Of a stretch of 64,000 bases of DNA, positions 1 to 10,070 are shown in pieces. The DNA comes from Agrypnia vestita (lineage: Eukaryota; Arthropoda; Insecta; Trichoptera; Phryganeidae): positions 186,001 through 250,000 of the forward strand of contig JADDOH010001997.1 of NCBI GenBank assembly GCA_016648135.1. Direction: 5' to 3'. How positions within the stretch are numbered: the stretch's first letter is position 1; each line of letters begins with the position of its first letter. A program made the translations under genes and the position numbers. A model generated the notes under the pieces. The model worked only from the letters and a program-made list of their open reading frames with translations. It had not been told where the DNA came from and searched no databases.

Positions 1-1232
1 AAAGGAAAAAGGAAAAAAGAAACAAAAAAGATTTTATAAAATAAGTTATGGACGTTATAGGAAGTTACGGACAGACAACGAAATTATTTTTACTGTGGGA
101 TGGAGGATATTATAATAACGGACGGTGTGCGTAAAATGAATTGTTTAAAAATAAATCATAATTACCTACAACATAAATTAAAGTAGGAGTCGTTTTTGTC
201 TAAACGCAACACAGATATTCGGGGTACATAGGTAATCGGAATTATGTGAACTTTATATGCAAATTCTGTGACATTCAAAACATTCTTTCAGAACGCAAGA
301 TATAGGTGGAAAAATGTAATTTTATACCACCTTCTATTGTGTAGCTTCCAAATCTTTAAAAATCATGACAAATAAATTTCATAAATTTTAGATGAGATGC
401 GTAGGTACCTACTCTAGGAATCTCCAACTTTTTGGGCAATTTTATTTTATTGAATTTACTGTTTTCTTTTCGGCGTATTTGTTAAGTATTGACACCATGA
501 ATTACATGTGCTTGAATTTATTTATTCATTTACGAATATCTATAAATATTTCTGACTTATCCTACGTATAGGATTTGAAATGGGGAGATGGAAATCGGAA
601 TATCTTCAAATCTAAAAATCTTCAATTTATAAACAACTTGAATTGTGGGTTCGACAAAAATCGACTATCGGTTGAATAATCCAGAAAAAATATAGTATCA
701 CCTTTTGGTCGTGAAAACTTAAACGAGGTTAGTTAAGATTATTTAACTTAATTATATCAATAATGTTTTGTTTCTTGCAATTTGCTTATTCACGGCGGTA
801 TTGACATATAGCGGCCTCAATTAGACAAGACTTAGTGCATGCATATTAAACGGAAAATGGCTTTAACGGCAAATCAGTAAAACTCTGAATTTACCGGTAT
901 GAAAATACCGGTTTACCGGTATCTTAGAGGTAAATATTAAGACGTACATAAGTGAATATTGTAGCAGTTTATAAAATGACACATTAAAAAAAAAACTTTA
1001 AAAACAAATCGTTACATGTTGATATATATCTTATACAAAGATTACTTATTATACATAACGTTTTCTAAAAGAAATCGGCTACTTTCAAATGCTTTTAATT
1101 AGAAAAAAGGTTGATGCATTACCGTGTCCATTTATTTATATTTATAATCTATTTAGTATATAAATATATACTCGTGATATTTTAAATTTATGTTCAAAAT
1201 TATATTTAATTGTCTATTTTATATATAAGTGG
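1..1232. other. AT-rich stretch without a gene
   Basis: No reading frame with recognisable protein similarity was seen. The stretch is AT-rich. The only notable structure is a cluster of CCGGT motifs at 891-926, with related inverted motifs at 2009-2066; these could be the ends of a decayed DNA transposon. Confidence 0.6.
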
Positions 1233-2066
1233 GTGTAAAAGTAAAGGCAACAGTTTCCAAAAAAAAATTAAACGTGGTCATCAAGGATTACTAATTTATA
1301 ATGTACTTAATGAATTCTAGATTTTATAGGAAACACAGCCTATGAATTTATACGAAATATGATTTAAGAAGGGATAGATATATTAAATCTAGAATTTAGT
1401 ACATTTTAAATTAGTAATCCTCGCATTCAAAGCATTTTTTTACTTTTTTGGATATTGCTGCCTTTGCTTTTATACTATTATATTATATAACATATTATAT
1501 AATATCACTAGTATATATATGTACTAGTGATTCATGTCTAACGGACATAACATATTCGATTTTTCTGTCAGGAATCAATACGAATTTTTTACTCATATCA
1601 ATCACAATTTTATTAAATAATGAATTTGAAAGTTGTTGCAAATGTTGAAAGAGACTATGCGTTTAGGACTGGAAAGATACTATGGACTTCAAGAAACTTC
1701 AGAGGGCACTAAAAAGTATTTGTCGGAAGAAAGAATAGCTGCCAAGTGATAAATAATACATAAAGTACGTAAGGTTGACTTTTGCGATGGTTGGTCTCGG
1801 TTCCCCAAACGCCCGTACATGCATTGTATTACGCCAAGGTAAACGAATCATAAAACAAAACACTCGACGATGCTGCTTTCTGCAAATATCCTCACATAAT
1901 ATCATAATTTGAATATACATATTATTAAATAATACGAGATACACACACTAAAAAATGAAAAATAAGTAATGTACTGATTTATTATTGTGTTAAGAAATTA
2001 ATAAATATACCGGTAATGGAATTTGACCATATTAACCGGTAAATCGGTTAACCGAAATCCGGTAAT
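891..2066. repeat. CCGGT-rich inverted ends, possible decayed transposon
   Basis: Positions 891-926 carry repeated TTACCGGTAT-type motifs, and 2009-2066 carry the same motif set mostly in the opposite sense (TTAACCGGTAAATCGG, ATCCGGTAAT). Such inverted clusters often mark subterminal regions of DNA transposons. No target duplication or transposase remnant was identified. The palindromic element at 1233-1475 lies between them and would be a younger insertion. Confidence 0.3.
1233..1475. mobile_element. Palindromic MITE, family P, copy 1
   Basis: The two halves are inverted copies. The left half runs from GTGTAAAAGTAAAGGCA through AGGATTACTAATTT to TTCTAGATTTTATAGG, and the right half reads back through ATCTAGAATTTAGTAC and TAATCCTCGCATTC to GCCTTTGCTTTTATAC. 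The arms are over 100 bp with a short centre holding AGGAAACACAGCC. Related copies lie near 18860-19045 and 33660-33850. No transposase is present, so it would depend on an element elsewhere. Confidence 0.75.
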
Positions 2067-4066
2067 ACATGTCCCAGATGAAACACGGCTCGCAATGCAC
2101 CTTCACAATTCTCGGTCCCGGGTCGCCCCCATCTCCAGGAGTCTTTCCAGCCAGATGCGACGTCCTTCCACCGCTGCGATTTATTTAATATGTATATTTA
2201 AATATATATTTGTAGATTTTCTTGATAATTTTAAATTAAAAACTGAAAACGAAACTTTTTTAATTCCTAGGCAGCTCGGTACGCCTTTCCAATTAAAAAT
2301 AATAAAAATAAAGTTTTTAAATCCACACAGCCTTATTCAAGTAGAATCCCGCGCTACAAATCGGTTAGTATTGATAAAATCCGAGTGAAATATTGTCAAT
2401 TCATACTCACTCGAGACTAGCGATGGACAAACTGTTATTTTAACCGGTTGCACATATTATTGTTATTTGAGATTTTTATATTGTCTAGAACCGATGTTAG
2501 TCCGTTGCTGCATTACTGCATTTAAAAGCGCTTAATTAATAAATTAAGCGCGTTTAAAATGGGGGGCATTATTATTACAATATTAAAGAGCATCCACATT
2601 TATCATTACCTATGACATAAAAATTTCGTGTTTAATTTTTCGTGCTAATTTTTCCACCCTGCGTTATTTTTTTATTTTGCTTTACTTAAAACAAGTGAAA
2701 GGCTATTTTAAAAAAATGTATTAAAAAATGAAAACTTTGTTTACTTTCACTATTTATATATAATGATTAGAACGTTTTCGATGTTAACGCATCATCTTCA
2801 GTAATGTTATTAATACAATTTTTTTTCTTTATTTGCCGTACAAGCTGATAATAATTTTTGGAAGTTTTCTTGTATAACTTTGTGAAAAGTTATCGTTTTT
2901 TAATATATTTTTTTAAATGCCTTTCACAAAGTTACACAAGAAAAATTCTAAAAAATATTATATAATATTGCCAGAAAGCAATTGGCTAGCAAGATTTATT
3001 AAATTTTAAAACTTTGTAACACTTTGCAACCTAAAACGAATCACACATTAATGTAGGCTCATTGTATTGTTCACAAAAGAGTTCATTTGAGAACATGACA
3101 TGAACAAGTTGTCATCAAATATTTGTACTAATTTCACTTTAACCTCCGCATTATTATTATGTTCACTGTTTGAAAGTTCAAGCTGTTTCAACGTACAATG
3201 GTCCATACGGGATAGAGCGCCACACTCTTGCATCGTCCACATTCATGTCTTCTCGTGCACCTCGTCAATTTTTGGGGCCCCTTTCAAGGGACCACCTTCT
3301 GGTAACATGTTTACCGGGTGTGCGGAAAATTGCTCGCCAACAGTTGCTCGTCCACAATTTCTGTTTAAATAATATTTTATTGTTATATTGTAATTATAAT
3401 TCTTGTAAATAATATTTTCAATTATTATTTACTAACAATTGTCGTCAGCTAAAAGTGTTTTATAAAGTTGATTTAATTTTAAAAAGTTTATCTGGTGGCG
3501 AGAAATTATCCTGTCGAGCAATTTTCCGATAATCATTTATTGTCTTTTTCTATATCTGGCGCCATCAGCTCTCACACATATATCTTTCTTTCCATCTCAT
3601 TTGTTCGTCCTACTTCGTCGTTTATTTATTACTTAATTTAATGTTTAATACTTAATTTGCGGCGGCGTACAAAAAAGCATAGATTTAGTAGTCGGTAACT
3701 AAGGTGAAATAAAGCCGTTTATATATAAAATAAAAATTTTGAGAAATTTTTAAAGAATTTTTTAATGTTTTAGATCTAATTGCAATAACATTATATTCCT
3801 ATCCATACGAATTTGGAGAAAAAATATGATCGATATTATTAGAACAGTCATACAAGAAACGAAACGATTCTTTACCTTTTTGAAAACCCACTGTCCAACA
3901 AGTCTAATAACCAAGAATAAAAATAATATTTTTATTAAATATTATCATTTATAGTTATCAATTTATGAACAAAAAATATTGCTCTATGTACCCAATATGT
4001 ATTCGATAGCCAATGTTTTTAGGTAAATTCTGTTACAAGATATCGTAATTAGTTTTTCTTTACTTA
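1476..4066. other. No supported gene; AT-rich with minor repeats
   Basis: Frames at 1699-1944, 2023-2388 and 3048-3412 are open but have no recognised domain or splice context, and I do not call them. Minor structure includes an imperfect inverted repeat at about 2855-2965 (ACTTTGTGAAAAG against CTTTCACAAAGTTAC), a hammerhead-like motif at 2766-2805, and a hAT-like TAGCGATGGACAAACTG motif near 2419. Confidence 0.55.
2766..2805 (-). ncRNA. Degenerate hammerhead-ribozyme-like motif
   Basis: On the minus strand the order is ATTA, CTGAAGA, a short hairpin (GATG/CATC with loop CGTTAA), GAAA, ACGTT, C, TAAT. CTGAAGA fits the hammerhead CUGANGA core and GAAA fits the second core strand. ATTA/TAAT directly flanking the core could form stem I. 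One unpaired base lies between the core and stem II, so this copy may be inactive. Hammerheads of this layout are known in Penelope-like elements and retrozymes. It is a weaker relative of the motif at 42760-42806. Confidence 0.35.
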
Positions 4067-4068
4067 TA

Positions 4069-4587
4069 CAGGGTGGGGCAGAGTAACTTGCTTATTTAGA
4101 AATTCAATTAAAAAAGTAACGCAAATATGTAAATATGTTAGAGATGATATCAGGCAGATGACGTCCATTATTCTCAATATAATGCGTTAATCGAATTCGG
4201 AAGTTTCGTTCGACTTTTCTAGCATATCGAACGTTGTTGGCAACAGCTTGACGAATGTTGTTCTCCAGGTGAGCCCGAGTCCCAGGACGATTGTCGCGAA
4301 CAAGTGATTTTAGATAGCCCCATAAAAAATAGTCGCGGGGGGCTAAATCAGGTGACCGTGCTGGCCAGTGCAGATCGTCCCTCGAGGAGATGGGAAAGTG
4401 TTGCCGCAAAACACAAAAGGCAGCGAACGCGCGCTCCACCTTCTTCCACTCCATGATGTTGACTAAACCAAGCGGAGCTACAACTTTGCGCACCGTCCTC
4501 TCGAATGTTGCTACCTCCACTCTCCTAGGAGCAACCACCGCTTTAGGGCGGCCCAATTCAAATAAACGAATTGCTCTGCCCACCCTG
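4069..4587 (-). mobile_element. Tc1/mariner-type deletion derivative (519 bp)
   Basis: The ends are inverted: CAGGGTGGGGCAGAG on the left and CTCTGCCCACCCTG on the right, each next to TA, as expected for the Tc1/mariner superfamily. Between them is a single open frame on the minus strand that retains the end of a DDE transposase. At 519 bp it is far shorter than an autonomous element of about 1.3 kb, so the middle has been deleted. Confidence 0.8.
4104..4583 (-). pseudogene. Internally deleted Tc1-like transposase (159 codons open)
   Basis: The frame reads into a Tc1/mariner transposase C-terminus: the motif HWPARSPDLAPRDYFLWGY supplies the region of the third catalytic aspartate, and LENNIRQAV and GGRHL-like tail motifs follow. 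The first two catalytic aspartates are absent. The N-terminal part (RPKAVVAPRRVEV) looks like the normal protein start joined across a deletion. No ATG begins the frame: it opens with GTG inside the right terminal repeat. The product could not catalyse transposition, but the join keeps the frame open, which is notable for a dead element. The transposase family is inferred from the motifs. Confidence 0.7.
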
Positions 4588-4684
4588 TATATTATTTTTA
4601 TAACAGAAAAATATTTTATATCTTAACATTATTAATTTTTTAATAAAAATAAATGTAACAGATCCAACATAATAGAAATGAAAA

Positions 4685-5245
4685 AGCAAAATTTATTCTT
4701 TCTTTTTCTTCAGCCTTCATTTCTCCACTGCTGGATATGGGCCTCTTCCATACCCTTCCATTCTTACTTGTTGTTTGCTAATTGTAGTCATTTCTTTCCC
4801 CCCACAGCGGCTATATCGTCGGCCCATCGCTTTTGAGGTCTTCCGACGCCTCTTTTATCCTCACAAGGTCTCCATTTCAGAACTCTGAGAGGCCATCTTG
4901 AAGCATCCTGCCTTGCAACATGTCCTGCCCATTGCCATTTTAGCTTCGCTACACCATCCATGATATACTCTAGTTCTGCGCCTAATTTCGTCATCTCTTA
5001 GGCTTACTCCAAGCATGGATCTGTCCATGGACCGTTGCGTGCATTTGAACTTTTCTACACTTTCTTTGTAAGGGCCATAGTTTCCACTCATCACTGGCAG
5101 TACGCATGATTCAAAAGTTTTTCTTTTTAGGCTAATTGGGATCTCTTTGTTCTCGAAGATATGTTTAAGTTTTCCAGCAAAATTTGCTATAGTTAAAACT
5201 TCTAGAAATATTTTCTTGACTCCACGTTTAAATGTCACAGAGTAC
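4685..5245 (-). pseudogene. LINE reverse transcriptase C-terminal fragment
   Basis: Read on the minus strand, two overlapping frames carry the tail of a non-LTR retrotransposon polymerase. One has LPVMSGNYGPY and RSMDRSMLGVSLRDDEIRRR; the other has VAKLKWQWAGHVARQD, VLKWRPCEDKRGVGRP and KRWADDIAAV. These match the conserved C-terminal segment after the RT of CR1/RTE-like insect LINEs, where an arginine-rich GRPxxRW motif is typical. A frameshift near 4930-4990 separates the two parts. The 3' end near 4690 (a stretch resembling CAGCAGTGGAGAAATGAAGG on the minus strand) resembles LINE 3' UTRs. The copy is 5' truncated and inactive. Confidence 0.75.
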
Positions 5246-5564
5246 CAACCGCGCTTCGTACAATTCGAAAAATAAGAAACATGAAAAACTTCAGCAACAA
5301 AGTAAAATTCTAGAATTAGTAAAAGAAAAGAGATATTTCAACGATTTGCGCGCCGATCCAAGACAAGGTGAAATCCTTTCGGACGTTATTCTGTTATGGA
5401 ATAGTATTTCGGCAGGTAATAATGGAGAAGTTTTCTATTTTTTGTCAATAAATAGACATGAAAATTTGAGTAAAATTGAATGAAAGTCTGAAAATAAAAT
5501 TAATATATTTCAAAAACTAACAAAGTTATAGAATTTTACATTTGCTTTTTGCGTGAATGATTTT

Positions 5565-5665
5565 CTTCCGTCCGGTGGAGTCGCGTGACGTCATCTCTCG
5601 TACCCGGTGTACTCCGGCGCCCAGCTATGCGGACGCGTGACGTCACAGGCGAGTTGGAGGTCAAT
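5565..5665. promoter_or_regulatory. GC-rich patch with two full CRE palindromes
   Basis: TGACGTCA occurs at 5586-5593 and 5638-5645, each preceded by CGCG, in a GC-rich patch within AT-rich DNA. TGACGTCA is the CREB/ATF consensus. No transcript can be assigned to it, and it may instead be part of a repeat. Confidence 0.35.
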
Positions 5666-5799
5666 CATTCCGCGTTAAAATTCATTAACTTAATTTTTTT
5701 CTGTCATTTATTGACAGATTTCAAAAATGTTTTCACTGGTTTATTAGTTTTGATCTATATTTTAATTCCTCTAAGTTAAATATAGTATCATTAACATCA

Positions 5800-6221
5800 T
5801 GAAACTTCTCCATTGTATGGTTTGAGTAGAACGATAGAAAGAAATGGCTGGCTGGCCCCGCGGAATGAGATTGAAAGATGAGACAAACAAATGAAGATTA
5901 GTGGAACTTTTGTATTTTTCCACAGCCGCCAGGTGGGTCTGGTCATCAAAATCCGAAGATCGACCCTCTTTTGAGTTCTTTAAGCTGGTATCACCGGCTT
6001 TGAAGCAACCAAACCACTTTCGGTATGCCCTTTCGCTAATTATTCCTTCGCCGAAAAGATCGCTGATATCACGAAACGACTCAGCAGCTTTCCACCCTTT
6101 CTCGAAGTGGTTCAGCATACTGTGGTGTATAGGGGTAAGGTTTTCGGTGCGCAGTTTAATTTAGTAATCCAATTAAAGAATTTTATTATGACAAAAAAAC
6201 GTCGCAAAAAAACGACGGATA
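5800..6221 (-). pseudogene. Mariner transposase N-terminal remnant 1
   Basis: The minus strand encodes MLNHFEKGWKAAESFRDI, LFGEGIISERAYRKWF, CFKAGDTSLKN and RSSDFDDQTHLAAVEKY, the paired helix-turn-helix DNA-binding region of a mariner transposase. The catalytic domain is missing. On the upstream side (6195-6221) GACGTCGC followed by A-runs and CGACGGATAAT looks like the element's terminal repeat, and the same motif recurs at 10810-10835 next to the second remnant. The region 5771-5888 no longer resembles transposase. Confidence 0.75.
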
Positions 6222-6267
6222 ATCGGTCGCATTCTGAAGATAGAACGATTGCTGTTTCTGTTCTTGA

Positions 6268-6511
6268 CAGTTATTGTGTAACATTGTAATGTCGCCAATT
6301 TTGACGTTTTAAGGTTTACACATTTGAAATTAGTGAATTCAATCAATCAGAAACCTCTAAAACGTAAACAAACGTTAAGTAATTCGTTATTTATGAATAA
6401 CTTAAATTTGTATACGTTTTAGAGATTTCTGATTTATGGAATTCATTACATTCAAACCTGTCAAACTTAAAACGTCAAAATTGGCGGCATTACAATGTTA
6501 TACAATAAGTG
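6268..6511. mobile_element. Fold-back MITE with arms of about 105 bp
   Basis: The left arm contains TTATTGTGTAACATTGTAAT, GCCAATTTTGACGTTTTAA and CAGAAACCTCTAAAACGT. The right arm is its inverted copy, with ACGTTTTAGAGATTTCTG, TTAAAACGTCAAAATTGG and ATTACAATGTTATACAATAA. The centre is AT-rich and there is no coding capacity. It sits immediately beside the mariner remnant, though no family link can be shown. Confidence 0.8.
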
Positions 6512-6874
6512 TCACAGATATAGCAATATTGCTATTTTTAGAATACGGCCGAAATATGGATCAAAATATCTTTCATCCATAACATATGGATTATTAATTT
6601 TACGAGGTTTTGTTTCTCAGAATTTCTAGTAATGCCAGTATGCAATACTGGCTCCTGAAAAATTGTTGAGTACCTATCTATTGTTTAATAAATATATATT
6701 AAACACAACCGCTAATGTAATATGATATCAAAATTATAATGCTAACTTCACAAAAATCAATAAATAAAATCTCTTTTATTATGTACTAAAAATGTGATAT
6801 TAATTTAATATTGTTGGACATTTCACATGGTCACAATCAAAATTGGTCCATGTGTGTAAAAATATATGTACCAA

Positions 6875-7215
6875 CTATAGAGTGAAGAATGAATAAATGA
6901 CAGTAATGTGAAACGCCACAAATGTAAAGTTCGCTGTAACGTGGTAGATGAAATAAAGTAAAGGTTGCAGAGATAGTTTGGTCTTGTGAACAAGGAGAGG
7001 GGGAACAGAGGGCATCTGCGAAAGACCTGACACGATCAGATTAACCAAATATTGACAATATAAAAAAATAAGGACGGCCCTATTACAAGCTCCAACAACC
7101 GAAGAGCGTACATGAGAAGATGTACGAAAGTAAGTGAACCGTATGTGCCAAGACATACGAGTGTGGCGTTCTATCCTCTCTGCCTTCCGTTACGTGTAAA
7201 TGACATTATGGCTAG
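6875..7215 (+). repeat. LINE 3'-end fragment
   Basis: The + strand around 6995-7060 reads RGHLRKT, a stop, then HDQINQILT, like the extreme C-terminus of an insect LINE polymerase; a better copy (RRWLRKTWHGQINQILED) is at 46530-46600. Downstream 7160-7210 contains GTGTGGCGTTCTATCCTC, a 3' UTR-like motif shared with 49225-49290 and 51225-51300. The copy is decayed, with several stops. Confidence 0.5.
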
Positions 7216-8051
7216 TAAGTAGGTTATCTCAGAGAATATATACATGACTTGCTAGTTTTTGAGACGTATCGACGTAAGCTAAATTTTTGTTACCTATAAC
7301 TATTAATTAAGATTTTATTTATCGAAAAGTCACTGGACACGAATTTAACTCGAGCTCTGTTTCGTAATTCACACTAATTTTATATTAGTCATTCGAGAAC
7401 CTTCCACTTGTCTCTGGAAATTCTGATTCACGTCATTTGTATAGCCCCGATCACGATCGAACACTTACCGCACGCCGGTAGGTACTCTCGAACATTATTG
7501 CTGATCAATACTAGCACTGAATCGCTGGTCGCTGTCTGTCTCGTTTCTATGGTTTCTCACGGTTGTCAAACTTAAAAATGTTGCCCATGCGTTTTATAAC
7601 TCGAGTCCCAGATCTTTCCGACTGTTTCGAAATCTTCGATTATGTTATGTTCTTCTCGATTTTTATAACATCGTGATAATACTAATATAATGCTTATGTT
7701 CTTAAGATATCCAAAATGTAAACGACTCTACTGATTTTGAATAACTTATATTTTATAATATTTTAGAGGTTTTCTCACGGTATGCGGTACGAGAATGATC
7801 TTATCTACGTATTTTGTGGGAATACTGGAAATATAGGCAGATAAGGAAAGTTACTTTCGATTTAAAAAATCAGCATGTGTTGTGTACTCAGTACGTGGAT
7901 GTTTTTTTCTATCTTATTCTAATCTATTCTTATAGACAGTGATTTTTTTCAATGTATACCTAGTTCAATAGTAGATGAAAGAAAATGAAACAGTTTAAAT
8001 AAATAAAATCATTCAAAATTACTACAATAAGTTAAACACACGCCCGGTAGT
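7216..8051. other. No feature seen
   Basis: This is AT-rich non-coding DNA with moderate CpG content at 7430-7560. There are no convincing frames, repeats or splice-bounded exons. Confidence 0.6.
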
Positions 8052-8250
8052 CCTCTTTCCATTTAAGAAAGACAATCAAATTAGTATGTATATAAGTCGT
8101 GCGTACGAGGCACATCGTTTCGTTGTGTTGGTGTTTACACTGTGGTGGTTACATTGTGTAAACACCAACACAGCAAGACAACGAAACAATGTGCGTCGTA
8201 CGCACGGCTTACACATACTAAATAGATTGACTTTCTTTAACGGAAAGAGG
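8052..8250. mobile_element. Fold-back element, family F, copy 1
   Basis: A near-palindrome of 199 bp. The left arm runs CCTCTTTCCATTTAAGAAAG ... GTCGTGCGTACGAGGCACA ... GTTTCGTTGT; the right arm is the inverted copy (ACAACGAAACAATGTGCG ... CGTACGCACGGCTTACAC ... TTTAACGGAAAGAGG). The centre GGTGTTTACAC/GTGTAAACACC also pairs. A second copy with the same arm sequence is at 18028-18203. Confidence 0.85.
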
Positions 8251-8344
8251 TATATCTAGGTTAGCGAATCACCAGTAGTGATTAGTGACTGATACAGGGG
8301 TGAGGTGGAGTGGTAGCGTGTGACCTGTTTAAGGTTAAAAAAAG

Positions 8345-8732
8345 TAACCCATAAAAACCAAGTTTTTATTATACTCCCTTTCTCATTATTAGTGGAAACT
8401 GGTTTGGCGCTTAACCTACGCGTTGGGCTTCGGTCGATGCTAAGAAAGGGAGTAATAAAAAATTTCCAAAAATCCAAAATTATACTGTAATCAGGTTCCG
8501 TGTCTACCAGACGCGTTGAAATATTTTCATACAACTAAGTTGTATGAAAAAACCGTTAAAAATTTGAAAAATTAAAAAATATATTTTTTAACGAAAATTT
8601 AATAGATCTTCTTGATCGTCGCCACGAGTCTGCTTGCAAAGTTTCAGCTCGATTGGATCACGGAAAAAGGGTTAAAAATCGATCCAAAGATTTTTCGTCA
8701 AGCAAGCACGAGTTAATATAAAGGGAGTAAAA
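8345..8732 (+). repeat. Head-to-tail repeat family H, copy A (variant centre)
   Basis: The copy begins GTAACCCATAAAAACCAAG and ends GTTAATATAAAGGGAGTAAA. It keeps the family's 3' block (GATCTTCTTGATCGTCGCC, GTTTCAGCTCGATTGGATC, ATCGATCCAAAG) but its centre differs from copies B-D. It joins copy B directly, with the end of A running into the GTAACCC start of B. Subterminal motifs TATACTCCCTTT near the start and AAAGGGAGTAAA at the end are inverted relative to each other. Confidence 0.85.
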
Positions 8733-8733
8733 A

Positions 8734-9283
8734 GTAACCCATAAAAACCAAGTTTTTATTATACTCCCTTTCTTTGTAAAATATAACAACAATTAAAGAC
8801 GAAGTAAAACATATAACATAACACTAAACTTACAGTAATTTTATATATTTCTAAAATGTCAGATGTTTTGAGCTTTGATAAGACACTTCATGCTTTGAAG
8901 ATTAAATTCTAAAAACATTTGTCAGTCAATTTAGATTTTCGACATTAGTAGTGAAGTACCTATTATGTATACCGACGGAGTAATTCAAATTTAGAAAATA
9001 TTCCGCGACTTTATCGGGCCGCCGTTGCTAGTAAGCAAAATTTTCTAATGATTCCAATTTGAAAAAAACAATAAAATTTCTAAAAATCCGAAATTATCCT
9101 ATAATTAATTTTTTTTAACGAAAATTTGATAGATCTTCTTGATCGTCCCCACGAGTCTACTTGCCAAGTTTCAGCTCGATTGGATCACGAGAAAAGGGTT
9201 AAAAATCGATCCAAAGTTTTTTCACCCGGCAAGCCGGCGAGCAAGCAAGCAGAAGCCACGAGTTAATATAAAGGGAGTAAAAA
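8734..9283 (+). repeat. Head-to-tail repeat family H, copy B
   Basis: A full-length copy of about 550 bp. It contains TGTCAGATGTTTTGAGC, the GACGGAGTAATTC block, GGGCCGCCGTTGC and the GATCTTCTTGATCG block, and it ends AAAGGGAGTAAAAA. The frame at 9139-9390 (LLAKFQLDWI) is an incidental open stretch of the repeat. It is the downstream member of the A-B pair. Confidence 0.9.
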
Positions 9284-9395
9284 GTGATTATATAGAAGTA
9301 ATGCGTATCATGTTTTCATTACCAGTCAGTTTTAATTCATCTGTAAATTTAGTATTAGGTTGCTCCGTCGTTTTTTTAAATATATTGTAACAGTT

Positions 9396-9492
9396 TGAGT
9401 AGCTTGTTGGTGTAGTATTTATAACTTTGATCCAGGGATTGGTGTTTCGAGCCCCATTCCAGAACACTAGCAAGTTAGTCCTATTTCCATAG
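9396..9492 (+). repeat. tRNA-derived SINE fragment
   Basis: AGCTTGTTGGTGTAGTATTT resembles a pol III A box and GGTGTTTCGAGCCCC a B box, spaced as in a tRNA-like head. The same head (AGCTTGTTGGTCTAGTGG) occurs at 17747. It lacks a tRNA cloverleaf and is not a functional tRNA gene. Confidence 0.5.
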
Positions 9493-9535
9493 CACAAGCG
9501 TTTAGCTTAGTTTGAAAATAGGTAGTAAGTATATT

Positions 9536-10065
9536 GATTTTCAATTTTCAATTCAATTTCAATTCAATTCAATTTATTTCACGATAATATGTACATGACA
9601 AACAAAATGTTTAAGGTATACATATTAGGAAGTATATATCAAAAATGAAAGTATTTAATAAATTAAAAATAACATAAAATCTGGTCAAAGGTGTAGGAGA
9701 ATCCCGCTTCGGAAAACCCCCTCAGACACATGGAATATATCAATACCCAAAACAATTTTGTTCAGCATAGCTGTGGCTCTTCCAACAGGCATAACCATCG
9801 GCAGGTTGGTCCTGTATATTGGAATGTGAAACAATCTATGCTGACCATGTCTAGTGTAATTATCAGGAACATACAAACCAATGCTCTGCATAATTTCAGG
9901 ATTATCGATCATACCGCGCAACGATCGATAAAAATGTGTAATCAAATACACATTCCTTCTAGTCTCTAAACTATTGTAGCCAAGCATACCCTGGAGAAAC
10001 TCGGTTGGGTAAAGCCAAGGATTGATGCGACCCGTGTTCGTGTGTTTATTAAAAAATATACTTAT
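9536..10065 (-). pseudogene. LINE (jockey/R1/I-like) polymerase C-terminal fragment
   Basis: The minus strand is open for 142 codons: LYPTEFLQGMLGYNSLETRR, NVYLITHFYRSLRGMIDNPE, YVPDNYTRHGQHRLFHIP and RTNLPMVMPVGRATAMLNKI. This block is characteristic of the region after the reverse transcriptase in jockey/R1/I-type insect LINEs. The stop near 9685 is followed by a 3' UTR ending in repeats of TTGAA (9540-9575 on the + strand as TTCAA), a normal tail for some LINEs. The copy is 5' truncated: only the C-terminus survives. At its 5' side (about 10065) it abuts mariner sequence, so it probably inserted into the mariner remnant. Confidence 0.8.
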
Positions 10066-10070
10066 ATAAA

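Noticed and set aside
3048..3412. Overlapping open frames on both strands near 3.1-3.4 kb
   Set aside because: The region looks slightly less AT-rich and may be an old element, but I could not match it to any family and there is no repeat partner in the window.
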